From the NCBI RefSeq assembly GCF_963678635.1, contig NC_087065.1, forward strand, positions 57,252,754 to 57,316,753: 64,000 nt of DNA. Direction: 5' to 3'. The translations under genes and the position numbers were made by a program. Positions 20,235 through 30,724 of this stretch are shown here, one piece after another. The notes under the pieces are model-generated. The model had not been told where the DNA came from. It saw only the letters and a program-made list of their open reading frames with translations, and ran no database searches. The number at the start of each line of letters is the position of its first letter. The stretch's first letter is position 1. The stretch is from Symsagittifera roscoffensis (lineage: Eukaryota; Xenacoelomorpha; Acoela; Convolutidae).

Positions 20235-20540
20235 ATGAGTACAAAATGCGTCTCTATTCTCCCACTATCTCAAAAATTTTCCCTAAGAATTCGAAAACAA
20301 TTCATTCTCAGCTGTCCAAAAGATTTCATTCAGTTTCTAAGCGAGTGTTTACTAAACCTTTTAGGAGGAGAACTTCGAGATCTTTGGAAAGAAGACATAG
20401 TGAAATATCGAAAAGACACTTCATAGTTAACACCAAAAAGAACTCCTCAACACAAAAGAAGAAATATTTTAAGTTCAACTAAAGGGTTACAATTGATATC
20501 TATCACTCCTTTTGTCAGTAAACGATTGACATATTATTGA
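20235..20540 (+). pseudogene. Polinton small conserved ORF after the ATPase, one in-frame TAG
   Basis: One frame of 102 codons with a single TAG at 20424-20426. It begins MSTKCVSILPLSQKFSLRIR. It contains FLSECLLNLLGGELRDL and ends NILSSTKGLQLISITPFVSK. The 'ECLLNLLxG' helix and the 'SSxKGLQLI' tail recur in small Polinton proteins placed beside the ATPase (family knowledge, moderate recall). Function is unknown. The longer plus-strand frame overlapping it (20150-20482) is a shadow. Confidence 0.5.
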
Positions 20541-20691
20541 ACAGTTTGTTTTAAGTTAAGTGTCTATCGATCAGTTGTCTTGGATTCTTTTACTGTTATC
20601 TAGTTTCTAATGCTTCTTTTTACTGTTATCCGAATCATAGTCTTAGTTCTTTTACAAATTTTCTACCGGAACAAATACATCTTAAAGGAGA

Positions 20692-21012
20692 ATGAGAGGT
20701 TGCTATTTCAAAAATATTGTATCCTTCATTGTACCAAAACTGAGGTACAATGAGGGTCTGAGGGTCAATTTACCTTCATCGATGGGCGGGAAAATTCTGA
20801 GGAAAAAAAGAAAAATTCAACCGATGCATATTCAACCTGGATTGTATCCAAGTAATGTTGATTTAGTTTTAACCATGAATGTCAAAGTTCGAGAACGTAT
20901 TGGTGCACAAAATTATATTGAAATTTATGTATCAGTAGATAAGATTACACAAAAAGAAGCTATTCTTTTACCTGAGGATCATTCAATCAGTGTTTATAGT
21001 TCAAGGTGCTGA
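20692..21012 (+). pseudogene. Polinton capsid-like protein fragment
   Basis: Open frame of 106 codons. The part from MHIQPGLYPSNVDLVLTMNV through NYIEIYVSVDKITQKEAILL and EDHSISVYSS has the 'G.Y.s...l...mN...Y...t.K..i.lp' layout of the jelly-roll capsid proteins of Polintons (family knowledge). Major or minor capsid cannot be decided. The frame is truncated where an inverted rearrangement begins (21003-21064), so most of the protein is missing. Confidence 0.45.
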
Positions 21013-21064
21013 TTTGAGCCACATTTTTGGTTCAAATCAGCACCTTATCTACTGATACATAAAT
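20925..21064. repeat. Inverted rearrangement ending the capsid ORF
   Basis: aggtgctgatttgagcc (about 21006-21022) pairs with ggttcaaatcagcacct (about 21031-21047), 16 of 17 bases. Outside it, tttatgtatcagtagataag (about 20925) is repeated inverted at about 21045-21064. A piece of the ORF has thus been copied in reverse next to itself. Confidence 0.65.
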
Positions 21065-21137
21065 TAGTGACAGTTATATACTAAACCCATTGGAGATGGA
21101 TTGACCCTTTCCTCGTTCTAGCTACTCGTGCTCCGTA
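21062..21137. repeat. Left arm of an inverted repeat (partner 22402-22487)
   Basis: 'agtgacagttatatactaaa', then 'ccattggagatgg.ttgaccc', then 'tttcctc.ttctagctactc' is found in reverse complement at 22402-22487. The arms are ~75-85 bp and enclose 1.26 kb, which includes the small ORF at 21216. Confidence 0.7.
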
Positions 21138-21215
21138 AGAATTACACGAGTTGCTTTCTTGTTTCGCAAGATTTCGGATTTTGGATAATCTTTTTTGATT
21201 TATACTTCATACAAA

Positions 21216-21480
21216 ATGGTTGCTCAAAATTCAGCTAATTTTCCTATTTTTCGTGGACATGCAAGACAGCGTGGAAGAGGTTTTGGTGCTCCTGCACAAA
21301 CTCTTGGGAGAACAGCAACTTCCTTTATTAAAAATTATATAGTCTCAGCTGCAAACAAAATTGGAGCATATTTATTTGAAATTGCTGCTCCAGAGACTGG
21401 AGAACTTGTTATTGAACGAAAAAAAAATTAAAATATTCGCAGAAGATGTTGGAACAAGAACTGTTCGAAACCAACTATAG
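21216..21480 (+). pseudogene. Polinton small basic protein, one frameshift
   Basis: Starts MVAQNSANFPIFRGHARQRG, then RGFGAPAQTLGRTATSFIKN, then a hydrophobic/amphipathic stretch (YIVSAANKIGAYLFEIAAPE). The frame ends in a run of A at 21420-21431. One base later the expected tail KIFAEDVGTRTVRNQL continues to TAG at 21478-21480. The Gly/Arg-rich start and the amphipathic segment resemble the small basic virion-type proteins of Polintons and adenovirus-like elements (family knowledge). I chose ATG 21216 because the upstream codons are AT-rich and lack this character. Confidence 0.5.
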
Positions 21481-22401
21481 TTTCATAGGTTTAAGAGCTT
21501 GTTTACTTTCCTAGCCACAAATTTTCTTAGTTTTAATTTTGAGGGCAACAGCATAAAAGAATGATTATAGTTGGTGATGGACGTTAAAATAATTTTAATG
21601 GGTGCGTGGCCGTGCCACGTTCCAAAACTTTTTAATCAGCAAGAGCGAGAAAACATTTTACGGAGAAATGACGCAAGTAGTCGAAAAAAAGAAGGCAGTG
21701 AAATGTTGGAAGGCAGTGAAATGTAGTACGACGCCATTTGTGACACGTGGTGAGTTGAGGTGGAGTAGATAAATTTCGTTTTCTCATGCGATTTGTAAAG
21801 TTGATTGTAGAAAACTGGATCACCACTTGAAGATAACCCAGAGTTATGCGTTCAATAGGGACATTGAATGGGACTGTCCGGGGAGTATGTGCCATTGCCC
21901 CGGATTGGCACAGTCGAACCTGCTGCGGCACTGAAAAAGTGACGATAAAGGCCGTAGTGATCAATTATTAGTAAAAAGGAGGGTCAGAATATTCTGGAAT
22001 TTTTAATTTTCGAAATTCCGATTTTCAGCAGTTTATTTCTGAGAAGTGCAGAAACGGCCATATTTGGCAGAAAAGACGAACAAAAAAACACAACCGGAGA
22101 AACAGGACGAAAAACGGTCGATAGAAAAACACGAGAGTAACGAGACGTCTTATCGTGGTAACAAGACACGATTAGACACTTAGCAGAAAGAGATCTCTTG
22201 AAAAGAGACTTCAGTGGAACATCCAGAGCGGAACAGTACCCTCCCGTGCCACGAAACTCAGGATACAACGACGTTATATCCAGGGAAGTACGGAATTGGA
22301 TGCCCGGTGACCGGAGACTGATATATGCTGAGAGACTGTAATAAACCCATATTTTTAGCTGCTTTAATGCCCTGAACATTTGAATTAACTCCAATTTTGT
22401 T
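21481..22401. other. Unassigned part of the insertion
   Basis: GC content is higher than in the surroundings. Minus-strand frames at 21632-21964 and 21984-22394 have no recognisable domain. An 'aataaaccc' near 22340 resembles a polyadenylation signal in an LTR or gene end, but no LTR partner is visible. Confidence 0.35.
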
Positions 22402-22487
22402 TAGTATTTTGGAGCAAGAGTAGCTAGAAAGAGGAAAGGGTCAAACCATCTCCAATGGATTTTAGTATATAACTGTCACTAAAAACA
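22402..22487. repeat. Right arm of the inverted repeat
   Basis: Reverse complement of 21062-21137 with a few mismatches. The pair may mark a small element inserted in the Polinton or a rearrangement of its end. Confidence 0.7.
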
Positions 22488-22754
22488 TAGTAAAATAGGA
22501 TATCCGATTCGTGTTTTTAATGGTAGTCATGTAGTCTGGGGATCCGAGACCCAGCTATGTGATTATCTTCGCATGCAAACGAAAGCTGATCAAAAGTCAT
22601 TTGACTGAAGTAAAAATGGTAGGTTTTACTTAGCCCTAAACAGACCATAAAATCAACTGGCTAGGTCGAGACGGTGAATAACGGGTAGAATCTAGGTAAC
22701 TGACGCCGGCCATTTGACAATAGGTGCTTGTTCTACGCTTCGTCACTATGTAGT
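22488..22754. other. Right border of the insertion
   Basis: No ORF. The satellite resumes within 22745-22760 ('gcgaa...cattcgtttcttaga'). No inverted match to 8698-9244 is found. Confidence 0.4.
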
Positions 22755-24522
22755 ATTTCAGCGAATGTTCCATTCGTTTCTTAGAATTACTTGCAGTATT
22801 TCGAAGTTTTTTAGCTTGATTACCTTGCTTAGAACAAAACTTCTCAAACTGATTCGGTTTTTGAAACTTCTTGGAATATTTCAGAGTTGCATAGCTTTAA
22901 AAGCTTGCCTAGAAAACTTTAAATTTTTCATGGTCCAATTAAGTCCACTAAAGAACTTGTATAATTTCAAATTTTCATAGCTTGATTAGCTTGCTAAGAA
23001 AAAGATTTCGCAAATTGATTCGGTTTTTGATTTTAACTAGAAGATTTCAAAGTTGCATAGCTTTAACAGCTTGCTTACAAAACGTAAACTTTTTTGCAAA
23101 CCGATCTGGTCTCCAAAAAAACTGGCAATACTTCAAAGTTTCATAGCTTGAATAGCTAGCTTCGAAAAACTTAAAGCCTTTCGCGAACTGATTTAATGTT
23201 TGAAATAACTTGTACTGATTCAAAATTTCATAGCTTTTGAAGCTTGCTAAGTAAAAAAATTTCGCGAACTGATTCGTTTTTTGAAATTACTTGCAATGTT
23301 TCAAAGTTTCATAGCTTGATTAGCTTGCTTCGAAAAACCTAACGCGTTTTGCAAACTGATTTATCTATGAAATAATTTTTACTAAATCAAAATTTCATAG
23401 CTTTAAAAAATCACTAAGAAAACTTTAAAGTTTTGACGAACCAATTTGATCCACGAAAGATTTTGCAAGATTTCAAATTTTCTTAGCTTCAAACCTTGCT
23501 TAGAAAAACTTAAGCTTTTTGCGAACTGATTCGGTCTAAAAAAACTTGAAAAAACTCAATTTTCATTAGCTGGCCTAGAAAATTTTTAAGCTTACCGCGA
23601 ACTTATTCGGTTTATGAAATAACTTGAAGTTTCAAAGTTGCATAGCTCAATTAGCTTGCCTAGAAAAACTTAAATTTTTCGCAAACCGATTCAATCTATG
23701 AAATAATTTGGATTTTTTTCCAAGTATCGTAGCTTACAATGTTTCGAATAGCTTCAAAATTTGCAATAGCTTGCTTAAACATTGCTTAAACAAGTTTTAG
23801 TGAACTGATTTGTTTCATTTATTATGTTTAATTTCGTCAAAGTGTGAAAACTGTAACTTTTGTTAAAAAAACAATTCGATCGAAAAAATGGTGTGGATTT
23901 TTTCGAAGTTCCTCGATCCTTTAGCTCGCGTAAAAAGTGATTAAAAACTAAGAGAAATTTTTGAAATCACTTGAAAGGCTCCAACAAAAACAGTTTGCTA
24001 TCCAGTTCATTTTTTGAACTAACTTGAATTATACAAAGTTCCATACTTAAAACAGGTTGCATTGAGAAAGTTAAATTTTTCGCAATTTTTTTCAGTCATT
24101 AAATTAATTCTTAGTCATAGCTCAATAGTTTGCTTATTAAAACTTATAAATTTCGTGAACCAAATCAGTCTACGCAATAATATGGAAATGTTTAAAAGTT
24201 GAAAATGTTTTAAATAGCTGGCATAGAAAACTTGAACATTTTGCAAACCAGTTCGTTCTGTGAAGCAACTTTAAAAATTTTATCACTTGAGTAGCTTCCA
24301 TATAGAAACTCGAAGTTGCGCCATCCGATTTGCTTCATGAAACATTTTGAAACATTTCAAAGTTTCATAGCTTGAATAGCTTGTTAGGAAAATCTGTCTT
24401 AGCAAACTATTTTTCTGGAACCGATCCGTTATATGAAACCTTAAGTTTTTTGAACCGATTTTCGATAGGGCTTAACCTAAAGTTGTTCAAAATTTCTTTG
24501 CTTGGATAGCTTGATCGGAACA
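22755..24522 (+). repeat. ~77-bp satellite array, right part
   Basis: The same degenerate unit as 6818-8697, with 'tttcatagcttgaatagctt', 'gcttcgaaaaac' and 'gcgaactgattcg'. It decays gradually towards 24522. This is the other half of the array split by the Polinton. Confidence 0.8.
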
Positions 24523-24987
24523 ACAATTATTTTTTTGCTATTCAGTGGATTGCTGGAGGCGGGCTTGCTAGTTTGCATGATTTGGCTTACTTAAGCTAAT
24601 CATGTTTTCACGCATTTGATTAACAAACTAATCAAATCATCATGTTTGGTGTTCAATTCAATCTACCACCTGAAAGCTTTTATGTGTGCAGGTCAGCTCG
24701 AGCAAACGCGCATTCTGCTTTGCGGGGAGGGGGCATAGGATGCTTATTTTTAGTCGAACATGCATCGAATGCTCTATATTCTCAAAACTTGGCAGAAAAT
24801 TTACTTGAAAAATCAAGTAAAATCTATTTACTTGTACTTAAGCTAATAATGTTCTCAAATTGGACTTGTCAATTGTAAGCAACGAGTCAAGTGGTAACAA
24901 TAGCCAATGTAATACCTTTTGAGAACAAAGATTTTGTTGACGTGGTTACAATTTCTTAAAATTTATCTTAATATAAACATATCTTAA
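24523..24987. other. Unassigned stretch
   Basis: Contains one 78-codon plus-strand frame (24642-24878) without recognisable features and an 'aagctaatcatg' type palindrome near 24590. Nothing else is seen. Confidence 0.35.
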
Positions 24988-25130
24988 CCCGGGTTGACCT
25001 ACAACGACCAAAATTCTAATCATACAATTCCATAAACCAAGTCTATGAAAAAAATATTGGTCACAGTAACTTCAGACTTTTTGCTAAAACGGTGTCATCG
25101 AACTTTCGAAGAATTTTTTTTGTTTCAATG
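24988..25130 (+). repeat. 5' end of the CCCGGGTTGACC family
   Basis: CCCGGGTTGACCTACAACGA, then 'atacaattccataaaccaag', matches the start of the elements at 46409 and 53915. No 3' end is found nearby, but a matching inverted end (gtaggtcaacctgg) lies at 31221-31234. Confidence 0.6.
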
Positions 25131-25224
25131 TCAATTTGCTGGTTCTTCGTGTAAATTTGACGAGCAACTTTCAGTGCGATGTATAGAGAATTCTAAAAAA
25201 TTAAAACTGACAAATTAATTAAAA

Positions 25225-25380
25225 ACAGCAAATGACCTATTTCAGACAATTTTGCTTGCAAAAACTAATTTCTCAGCCAAATAGTATGCCTCAAGGTAGC
25301 CTAACAAATGAGATTTGCTTGAAAAAATTGCTCAAAATTGGCAGACTGTTCTTTTTATTTATCTCTGTCTGTTCAAACTC
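25225..25380 (+). repeat. Degenerate copy of the palindromic MITE at 26243
   Basis: 'atgacctatttcagacaatt' and 'attgctcaaaattggcagac' followed by 'gttctttttatttatctctg' and 'tctgttc' match 26285-26440. Confidence 0.5.
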
Positions 25381-25396
25381 TTCGCCACTTTATATA

Positions 25397-26128
25397 CAGT
25401 GCTGATTCAAACTAACCGGACCAAACGCGTTTAACTTGAAATTTAAAACGCGTTTTTCTCAAATTGGGTTGAGTTTAGGTGAAAATTTATGATGACAAAA
25501 CTTGACTAAAATTTTAACAAAATTAATCTGGTGTAATTTGTTTTGAGAAATTCGGGCCCAAAATTTTACCCCAAAAATGGGTCATTTTGGTTTTTCTTAG
25601 TTGATCTAAAAATTACTCCAAAAAATCCCATTCAATCACAGACATAATTTTACCAAAGTGAGCCCCTTACGTAGCCCAACAAACTTTAACAATGGTTTAT
25701 TCTCCAAAAAAAATTGCGAACCGTTTAAAATTTGTTTTTAACTAAAAAGTTAGTAATTATATAGTAAAAACAACCTATTTGTCTATCAAACAAAAATAAA
25801 TTAAAATATAGAATATTTTGGAGAATATAACCTTTTTTAAAGTTTGTTCGGCTACATAAGGGGCTCACTTTAATAGAATTATGTTTGTGATCGACTGGGT
25901 TCTTTTGGCGTAATTTTTGATTAACTAAGAAAAGCCAAAATGACCCATTTTTGGGGTAAAATTTTGGGCCCGAATTTTTCAAAACAAATTGCGCCATTTT
26001 AACCCTGCTAAAATTTTAAGCAAGTTTTTTCTTGATAATTTTTCACCTAAACTCTACCAAATTTGAGAAAAACGCGTTTTAAATTTCAAGTTTAACGCGT
26101 TTTGTCCGGTTAATTTAAAACAGCTTTG
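25397..26128. mobile_element. Tc1/mariner-like foldback MITE with TA target duplication
   Basis: The 732-bp element is nearly one long palindrome. The left end CAGTGCTGATTCAAACTAAC pairs with the right end ...taatttaaaacagctttg. Inner arms match through 'aaacgcgtttaacttgaaat', 'gcccaaaattttacccc' and 'agtgagccccttac'. Both ends are flanked by TA (25395-25396 and 26129-26130). TA duplication and CAGTGCTG-type ends are those of Tc1/mariner-type non-autonomous elements. No transposase is present. Confidence 0.75.
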
Positions 26129-26242
26129 TATAGCTTTAACAAACTTATCGGCAACGTATCAGTATTTTGAAACGCTGAGACCTTCAAGCTGAGACTAATC
26201 AGAAATAGTTCTTTGGAAATTTGAGTTTGCTTTTTTGTCGTC

Positions 26243-26672
26243 ATACATAATTAGTAGCAAAAAGTTCGGACAGACAAAAATAATCAAAAAGAGCAAATGA
26301 CCTTTTTCAGACCATTTTGGATGCAAACGCATATTTTTCAGACAGAAATTATGTCTCAAGGTCACCTAAAAACTCACATTTGCAAGCAAAAATTGCTCAA
26401 AACTGGCAGATTGCTCTTTTTAATTATTTCTGTCTGTCCGAACTTTTTGCAACTCTCTAAAGAGAGTTGCAAAAATGTCGGACAGACAATTTTCTAAAAA
26501 GAGCAATCGTACCATTTTGACAGACTTTTGCATGCAATTTCTTTTACAGACAACCTTGAGACACAAAATCGGACTGAAAAATTTCATTTTGCATGCAAAA
26601 CTTTTCCAAAATAGGTCAATTGCTCTTTTTAATTAATTTTGTCTGTCCGAACTTTTTGCTGCTACTAATTAT
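26243..26672. repeat. Composite palindrome of two MITEs
   Basis: Two ~200-bp elements lie head to tail. Each has ends gttcggacagacaaaaataa / ...ctgtctgtccgaac with an internal 'aaaaagagcaa' / 'ttgctcttttt'. The outer flanks also pair (taattagtagcaaaaag / ctttttgctgctactaatta), making the whole 430 bp an inverted repeat. The centre is aactctctaaagagagtt. Confidence 0.7.
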
Positions 26673-26857
26673 ACTATGTTTTTGTTTGCTATTGAGAAGT
26701 TGCATATCGCTGCTGAATGAAAATTGTTTTGAAGTAAAGATCTTGAAGATATTCAAAAACCTGACCTCTGAAAAAGCGCCAACAATTTGGCTAGATATTT
26801 CGATTTTTCAAATGCAATTTTTAAATCTCGAAGGCCATTTCAACTCAGAATTCAAGG

Positions 26858-27050
26858 TCAGAATTATTTCAGAAACTTACCCAGAAAAACGCGTTTGGAT
26901 TTTAAAACGATCAGAATTATTTCAGAAACTTACCCGGACAAAATGTGTTTGAAATTTAAAACGGTCAGAATTTTTTCAGAAACTTATGCGGAGAAAACGC
27001 GTTTGAAATTTAAAACTCGTTTTTCTCAAACTTGTTTGATTTCTGACAGA
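26858..27050 (+). repeat. Three-copy ~53-bp tandem repeat
   Basis: 'tcagaattatttcagaaact' begins at 26858, 26911 and 26965 (periods 53 and 54), each followed by a variant of 'aaacgcgtttgaaatttaaaa'. It overlaps the left end of a second Tc1-like foldback. Confidence 0.7.
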
Positions 27051-27628
27051 AACTTATGAAGAACATTTTGCTTAAAACCTTAAAAGAAATAATGGTGCAA
27101 ATTGTTTAGCCAAAATTGGGCACAAAATTTGCCCCAAAAAACTTTGTTTTTGGCTTCGTTTAGTCAATCAATAATAACTTCAAATCTACTACTTCTTTTT
27201 TTGACAAAACGACATAAGTGTAAGCTTCTCATCTAGCCCAACAACATATTAAAAAGAGTATAATTTTCGCAGCTTTGTATAAACATAATCCTTTTTGCTT
27301 GATAGCCAAGTGTTTAATGTCATAATTACTTTATAAAAACTAATTTTTTCAAATAAAAACATTATTTAAACCTTTTGCGCGCCCACTTTAGGAGATTACC
27401 CCCATCCTAAATTTTGCTGCACTTTATAAGAGATTTGCAGTGATATAGTTTTTTTAATGAAAGAACTATTATGTTTAGAACAGTTTTTGATTGACTAAAA
27501 CAAGCCTAAAATGATTGTGCAAGATTGGTGTTCATCATTTTTGTCTAAAATCAACATAATTTGAGAAAATCGCGTAATAAAGTTCAATTTTTATTCTCTT
27601 TGTCCGGATAATTTAAACCAGCAATGTA
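26935..27628. mobile_element. Second, more decayed Tc1-like foldback MITE
   Basis: It shares with 25397-26128 the 'cccggacaaaatgtgtttga' left part, the 'tttgccccaaaaaact' block, an inverted 'gattgactaaaacaagcc' block and the right end 'ttgtccggataatttaaacc' + 'agcaatg' followed by TA. Confidence 0.6.
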
Positions 27629-27934
27629 GGTGTATTCTTGATTTTTGCATATTTTTATGATTAGTTCAGGATTAGAATCAAATTGATCATACCGGTTCAG
27701 ACATGTAGAAAATTGGTAAAAGGTTTATTGCCAGCTAAATGTCTCAAGGACAGGTTGATAGTTAAAAACAAAAACAATTGACTGCAACACTGACCTTAAA
27801 CAAGTTCAACAATTAAAAACTAACGGATCTTTTCAGGTTATTAGATACTTGACATAATTTTTTACCTGCTGAAATGAGTTCAAAATCTGTTCCAGACGCC
27901 AAAACGAGCCATTTAAGGTGAATTAAATTCATGC
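27629..27934. other. Nothing recognised
   Basis: About 300 bp of AT-rich sequence without ORF or repeat match. Confidence 0.4.
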
Positions 27935-28160
27935 GAATTCGTTAAAAGGAGCATTTTTTGAACAAATTAAAACAAGCGTTACGAGAGCAAACTGTGGACT
28001 GGATTGGCGCACAGCTTTTAGGCTGGATGTTCCTGGAATCCAGAGACAAATCTTTGAACATGTTCCAAATTGTAAAAGGAATCCGTTTATAAAAATTCCG
28101 TGGAATCTGCCTACCAATACCTGTAACGTAAATTTTGTCGGCACAGTAGTTTTGTTGCGG
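27935..28160 (+). repeat. Repeat family with 'ggcgcaca...gttcctgga', copy 1
   Basis: Matches 48140-48360: 'ggcgcaca', 'atgttcctgga.tcca.aga', 'gttccaaa.tgtaa', 'acctgtaacgtaaattt', 'gtcggcaca', 'ttttg.tgcggattccgcaa'. A reverse-oriented fragment abuts the assembly gap at 58343-58368. Confidence 0.65.
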
Positions 28161-28625
28161 ATTCCGCAACGAGTGACTATAGGTAGTTATTCTAGATTCC
28201 GCAAATGTAAGCGGATTCCGCAAATGTAAGTGGATTCCGCAAATATATGCGGATTACGCTTACAATTTGAGGATTCCGCTTACGAATTGCGGAATCTACT
28301 AACAATATCAGGATTGCGCTTACAACTGGCGGATTCCACTTACAGTTGCGGATTCCACGCCAGCTTAAGTTTTCTGAACACATATATTATTATGTGCTTA
28401 TGTATTCAACAAATTGTTCCGGTTTTGCAATCTTTGTTGCGGATTCCACCAAAATTTGTTGCGGATTCTGCAAAGTTGCCTGTGTTGGAGCGACTTTGAG
28501 CAATACAGTCTTTTAGGTATTTGTCCGTGGAATCCAAAACAGCAGAAGAATACAAAAAGGCAAAAATGCGGATTCCGCAACAATTCTGTTTTTGGCCTGT
28601 TGCGGAATCCGCTTACAATTCAAAA
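28161..28625 (+). repeat. Array of GCGGATTCCGC motifs
   Basis: The palindromic core gcggattccgc is repeated, at first with a strict 19-bp period (gcggattccgcaaatgtaa near 28211 and 28230, a variant near 28249). It then continues in degenerate and inverted form to about 28370, and again at 28435-28620. It directly follows the repeat at 27935-28160. It cannot be CRISPR: the spacer is constant and short. Confidence 0.65.
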
Positions 28626-28639
28626 AATGCACAGTTTTG

Positions 28640-29411
28640 CCTCGTTTGGCGAGGTAAGTATCAGAAATATGCGACAGCGTCCAATAAAAATGTTACATAT
28701 TATTACATTAGCATAGAAAAAAATATAGTCTTATTATTGAAAAGAGATTGAACCGGCATAACTTTTTTTTGATAATTTCAATCATTTCAAATGAGCGAAG
28801 TTAATAAAACTTAAACTGACCATTTTGACGTTTTAAAACCATTTTTCTCCTGTTTTCAAAATCTTATCAGCCATTATCAAAAATTATCAAAACATAACTA
28901 CCCTAAAGCAACCATTTATGATTGATTAAGTGTCGAAGGTCACCAATTTGGCCAATAAATTACTTGGAAGATTGTTGTTGATTGACTGTTGTGGGATAAG
29001 AGTTTTTAAAAGTGAACGCATATAAAAAACACCCGTCTGGCAATGCTTTCTTGAATTAAAGTTAATCTAGTTAAACTGTTATAAATTACAGTTTCATATA
29101 GACAAAACTAACAAAATCAAAAACATGAGGACAAAAACGGCTTTGAAATTTAAAGAAAGAAAATAACGCCTACTTTTGTAACATTCTGAACCAATGTTTT
29201 ATATCTGAAATGAATTTTGTTTTTTTTTAGTCAAACAAGAATCATTTTGAAACAAATTCTTAAATTAAAATTGCGGGCAATTAATAAAGACCAACTTTTA
29301 TTTAATGCCGCAAGTTAAGCAAACAAAATTTGCCCAAGCGCGGCGTCATTTTGCCGACAACCAACTAAATAAGCAACGGTCAAATTATCTTTGTGTTTTG
29401 CGCGGAAACAA
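28640..29411. other. Nothing recognised
   Basis: AT-rich, no ORF of note. Confidence 0.4.
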
Positions 29412-29880
29412 AACAAGATTGTTCGCATCAAGGAGAAGCCCTGAATACTCCGTCAGCCTTTTAAGGTCTATGTAGAGTTCGCTTTAAAAAGTGATGAAGT
29501 TTCAAAAAATTGAAACATTTTGATTTAGATTTTTTTTGAAAATTATCTCACACCCTATGTAAACTACAAAGAGAACTAATTAGCCTGTAGCAAGTTATAA
29601 ATAGCCCGACTAGCTTGCCTCATTTGAGTTTTAAACGAGTTCTAAGACTAGTTTGAGTTTTCGCCTACGCGTTTTTAGCACGGAATATATGGGCCATTTC
29701 TAAAACATCAAATTTCACAAAACATGATCATAAGTAAAAAAATTGTTATAACTTTGAGCTCAAAACAGCTATACTTTTTGAATGATATAAAAAAATATTC
29801 TGTGAAAATGGCTAGTGAAAAAGTCAAAGAATGTCTGGAGAAAAAAACACGCCGAGCAGAAATATTCCATCATTTTCTTC
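29412..29880 (+). mobile_element. Two-hairpin element, decayed copy
   Basis: From 'caagattgttcgcatcaagg' and 'gaagccctgaatactccg' to 'gtgaaaatggctagtgaaaa' and 'gagcagaaatattcc', colinear with 50033-50567 but strongly diverged. The small plus-strand ORF at 29724 is a by-product. Confidence 0.6.
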
Positions 29881-30159
29881 GAAATTTGGAACAATATTTT
29901 AGTGCAACTGCCAACAAATGGAATTCAAAATTTCCAAATATCATGAGTTTTAAACACGGTAGTCACATTTTTAGATTCGGCTCTATTGTACTTCATCACT
30001 GTTGAACGCTCCCACACTTAAAATCTATCCTCAGAATGCAATTCACATTTTCAGTCCTGCAAGGTTGAACAAAAATTAATGGAAATAAACATTTGTCAAC
30101 ATGTATCAAGATGTCAATACACTTTTCAATACTAACTAACGTTTTCCCGGGCTCACCAA

Positions 30160-30620
30160 AACTTCTTCGCATACCTTTTCCATATTTGAAAAACTTCTTA
30201 CCATACAATTCCAAACGTACATAAAAATGAATAAAATATCTATGATAACCATTTTTCCATATATGAAAATTATATGACAAGTATTTTTTCATAAACCAAA
30301 AAGTTGAATTTTTTCTAAATGTAATTTTAGGAAAATTTTGGGTTTGTTCGTAACCGAACGCAAGTGACAAAGACCTTGGTTATTCAAAGCACCAAAGATT
30401 GGACGGTCTTGCATTTACAATGCATAGAAAACGACCTGAATTGTCTTAGAGTTGTCTTGCACAAGTGATATAACGAAAGTAACAAATTTTAAATCTTTGA
30501 CAAAAATATTCAATCATGAAAAATTTTAAAATTTGAAATTTCAATTAATCAGACATGATCAAGGCATACATAAACATGCCTTTCAAAAGAAATAGGAGTT
30601 TTGAGGGTTTTTGAAAAAAG
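30160..30620 (-). repeat. Internal part of the CCCGGGTTGACC family, reverse copy
   Basis: Reverse complement of about 54355-54790: 'caagtgacaaagaccttggt', 'ggacggtcttgcat', 'aacgacctgaattgtctt', 'gatcaaggcatacataaaca'. The terminal CCCGGG is not present here. Confidence 0.6.
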
Positions 30621-30724
30621 TTATCTTGTGAGTTTTTTTCGAAAATGTTTGTTTGAGTACAAAGTTCGTTTTGCGGATGAAAAAAAGTTTGGGGGCAATT
30701 TCGAAACTACTTTCATCATCAGGC

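Larger units (their letters stand above)
8698..22745 (+). mobile_element. Polinton/Maverick element, decayed
   Basis: A ~14-kb block interrupts the satellite (6818-8697 and 22755-24522 are the same repeat), so its limits are known to within tens of bp. It carries a protein-primed type-B DNA polymerase on the minus strand (14796-9245). On the plus strand it carries a packaging ATPase (19600-20220), a capsid-like fragment (20692-21012) and several small ORFs. This gene set and divergent layout are those of Polintons/Mavericks. Nearly every ORF has stops or frameshifts. I found no retroviral-type integrase and no clear adenain-like protease. The ends are not matching inverted repeats by eye, so the right end may be lost or overwritten. 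'agtat' occurs at both borders and is only a weak candidate target duplication. Confidence 0.8.

Noticed and set aside
21984-22394. 136-codon minus-strand ORF as a gene
   Set aside because: No recognisable domain, no conservation visible within the window, and it lies in rearranged sequence. It cannot be supported.
8698-22745. Retroviral-type integrase expected in a Polinton
   Set aside because: I looked for an HHCC zinc finger and a DDE core on both strands and found no supportable candidate. It is probably lost or too decayed to see by eye.
28161-28370. CRISPR-like array of regularly spaced palindromic repeats
   Set aside because: The period is 19 bp with a constant ~8-bp spacer, the motif degenerates and inverts, and the host is eukaryotic. 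It is a tandem repeat.
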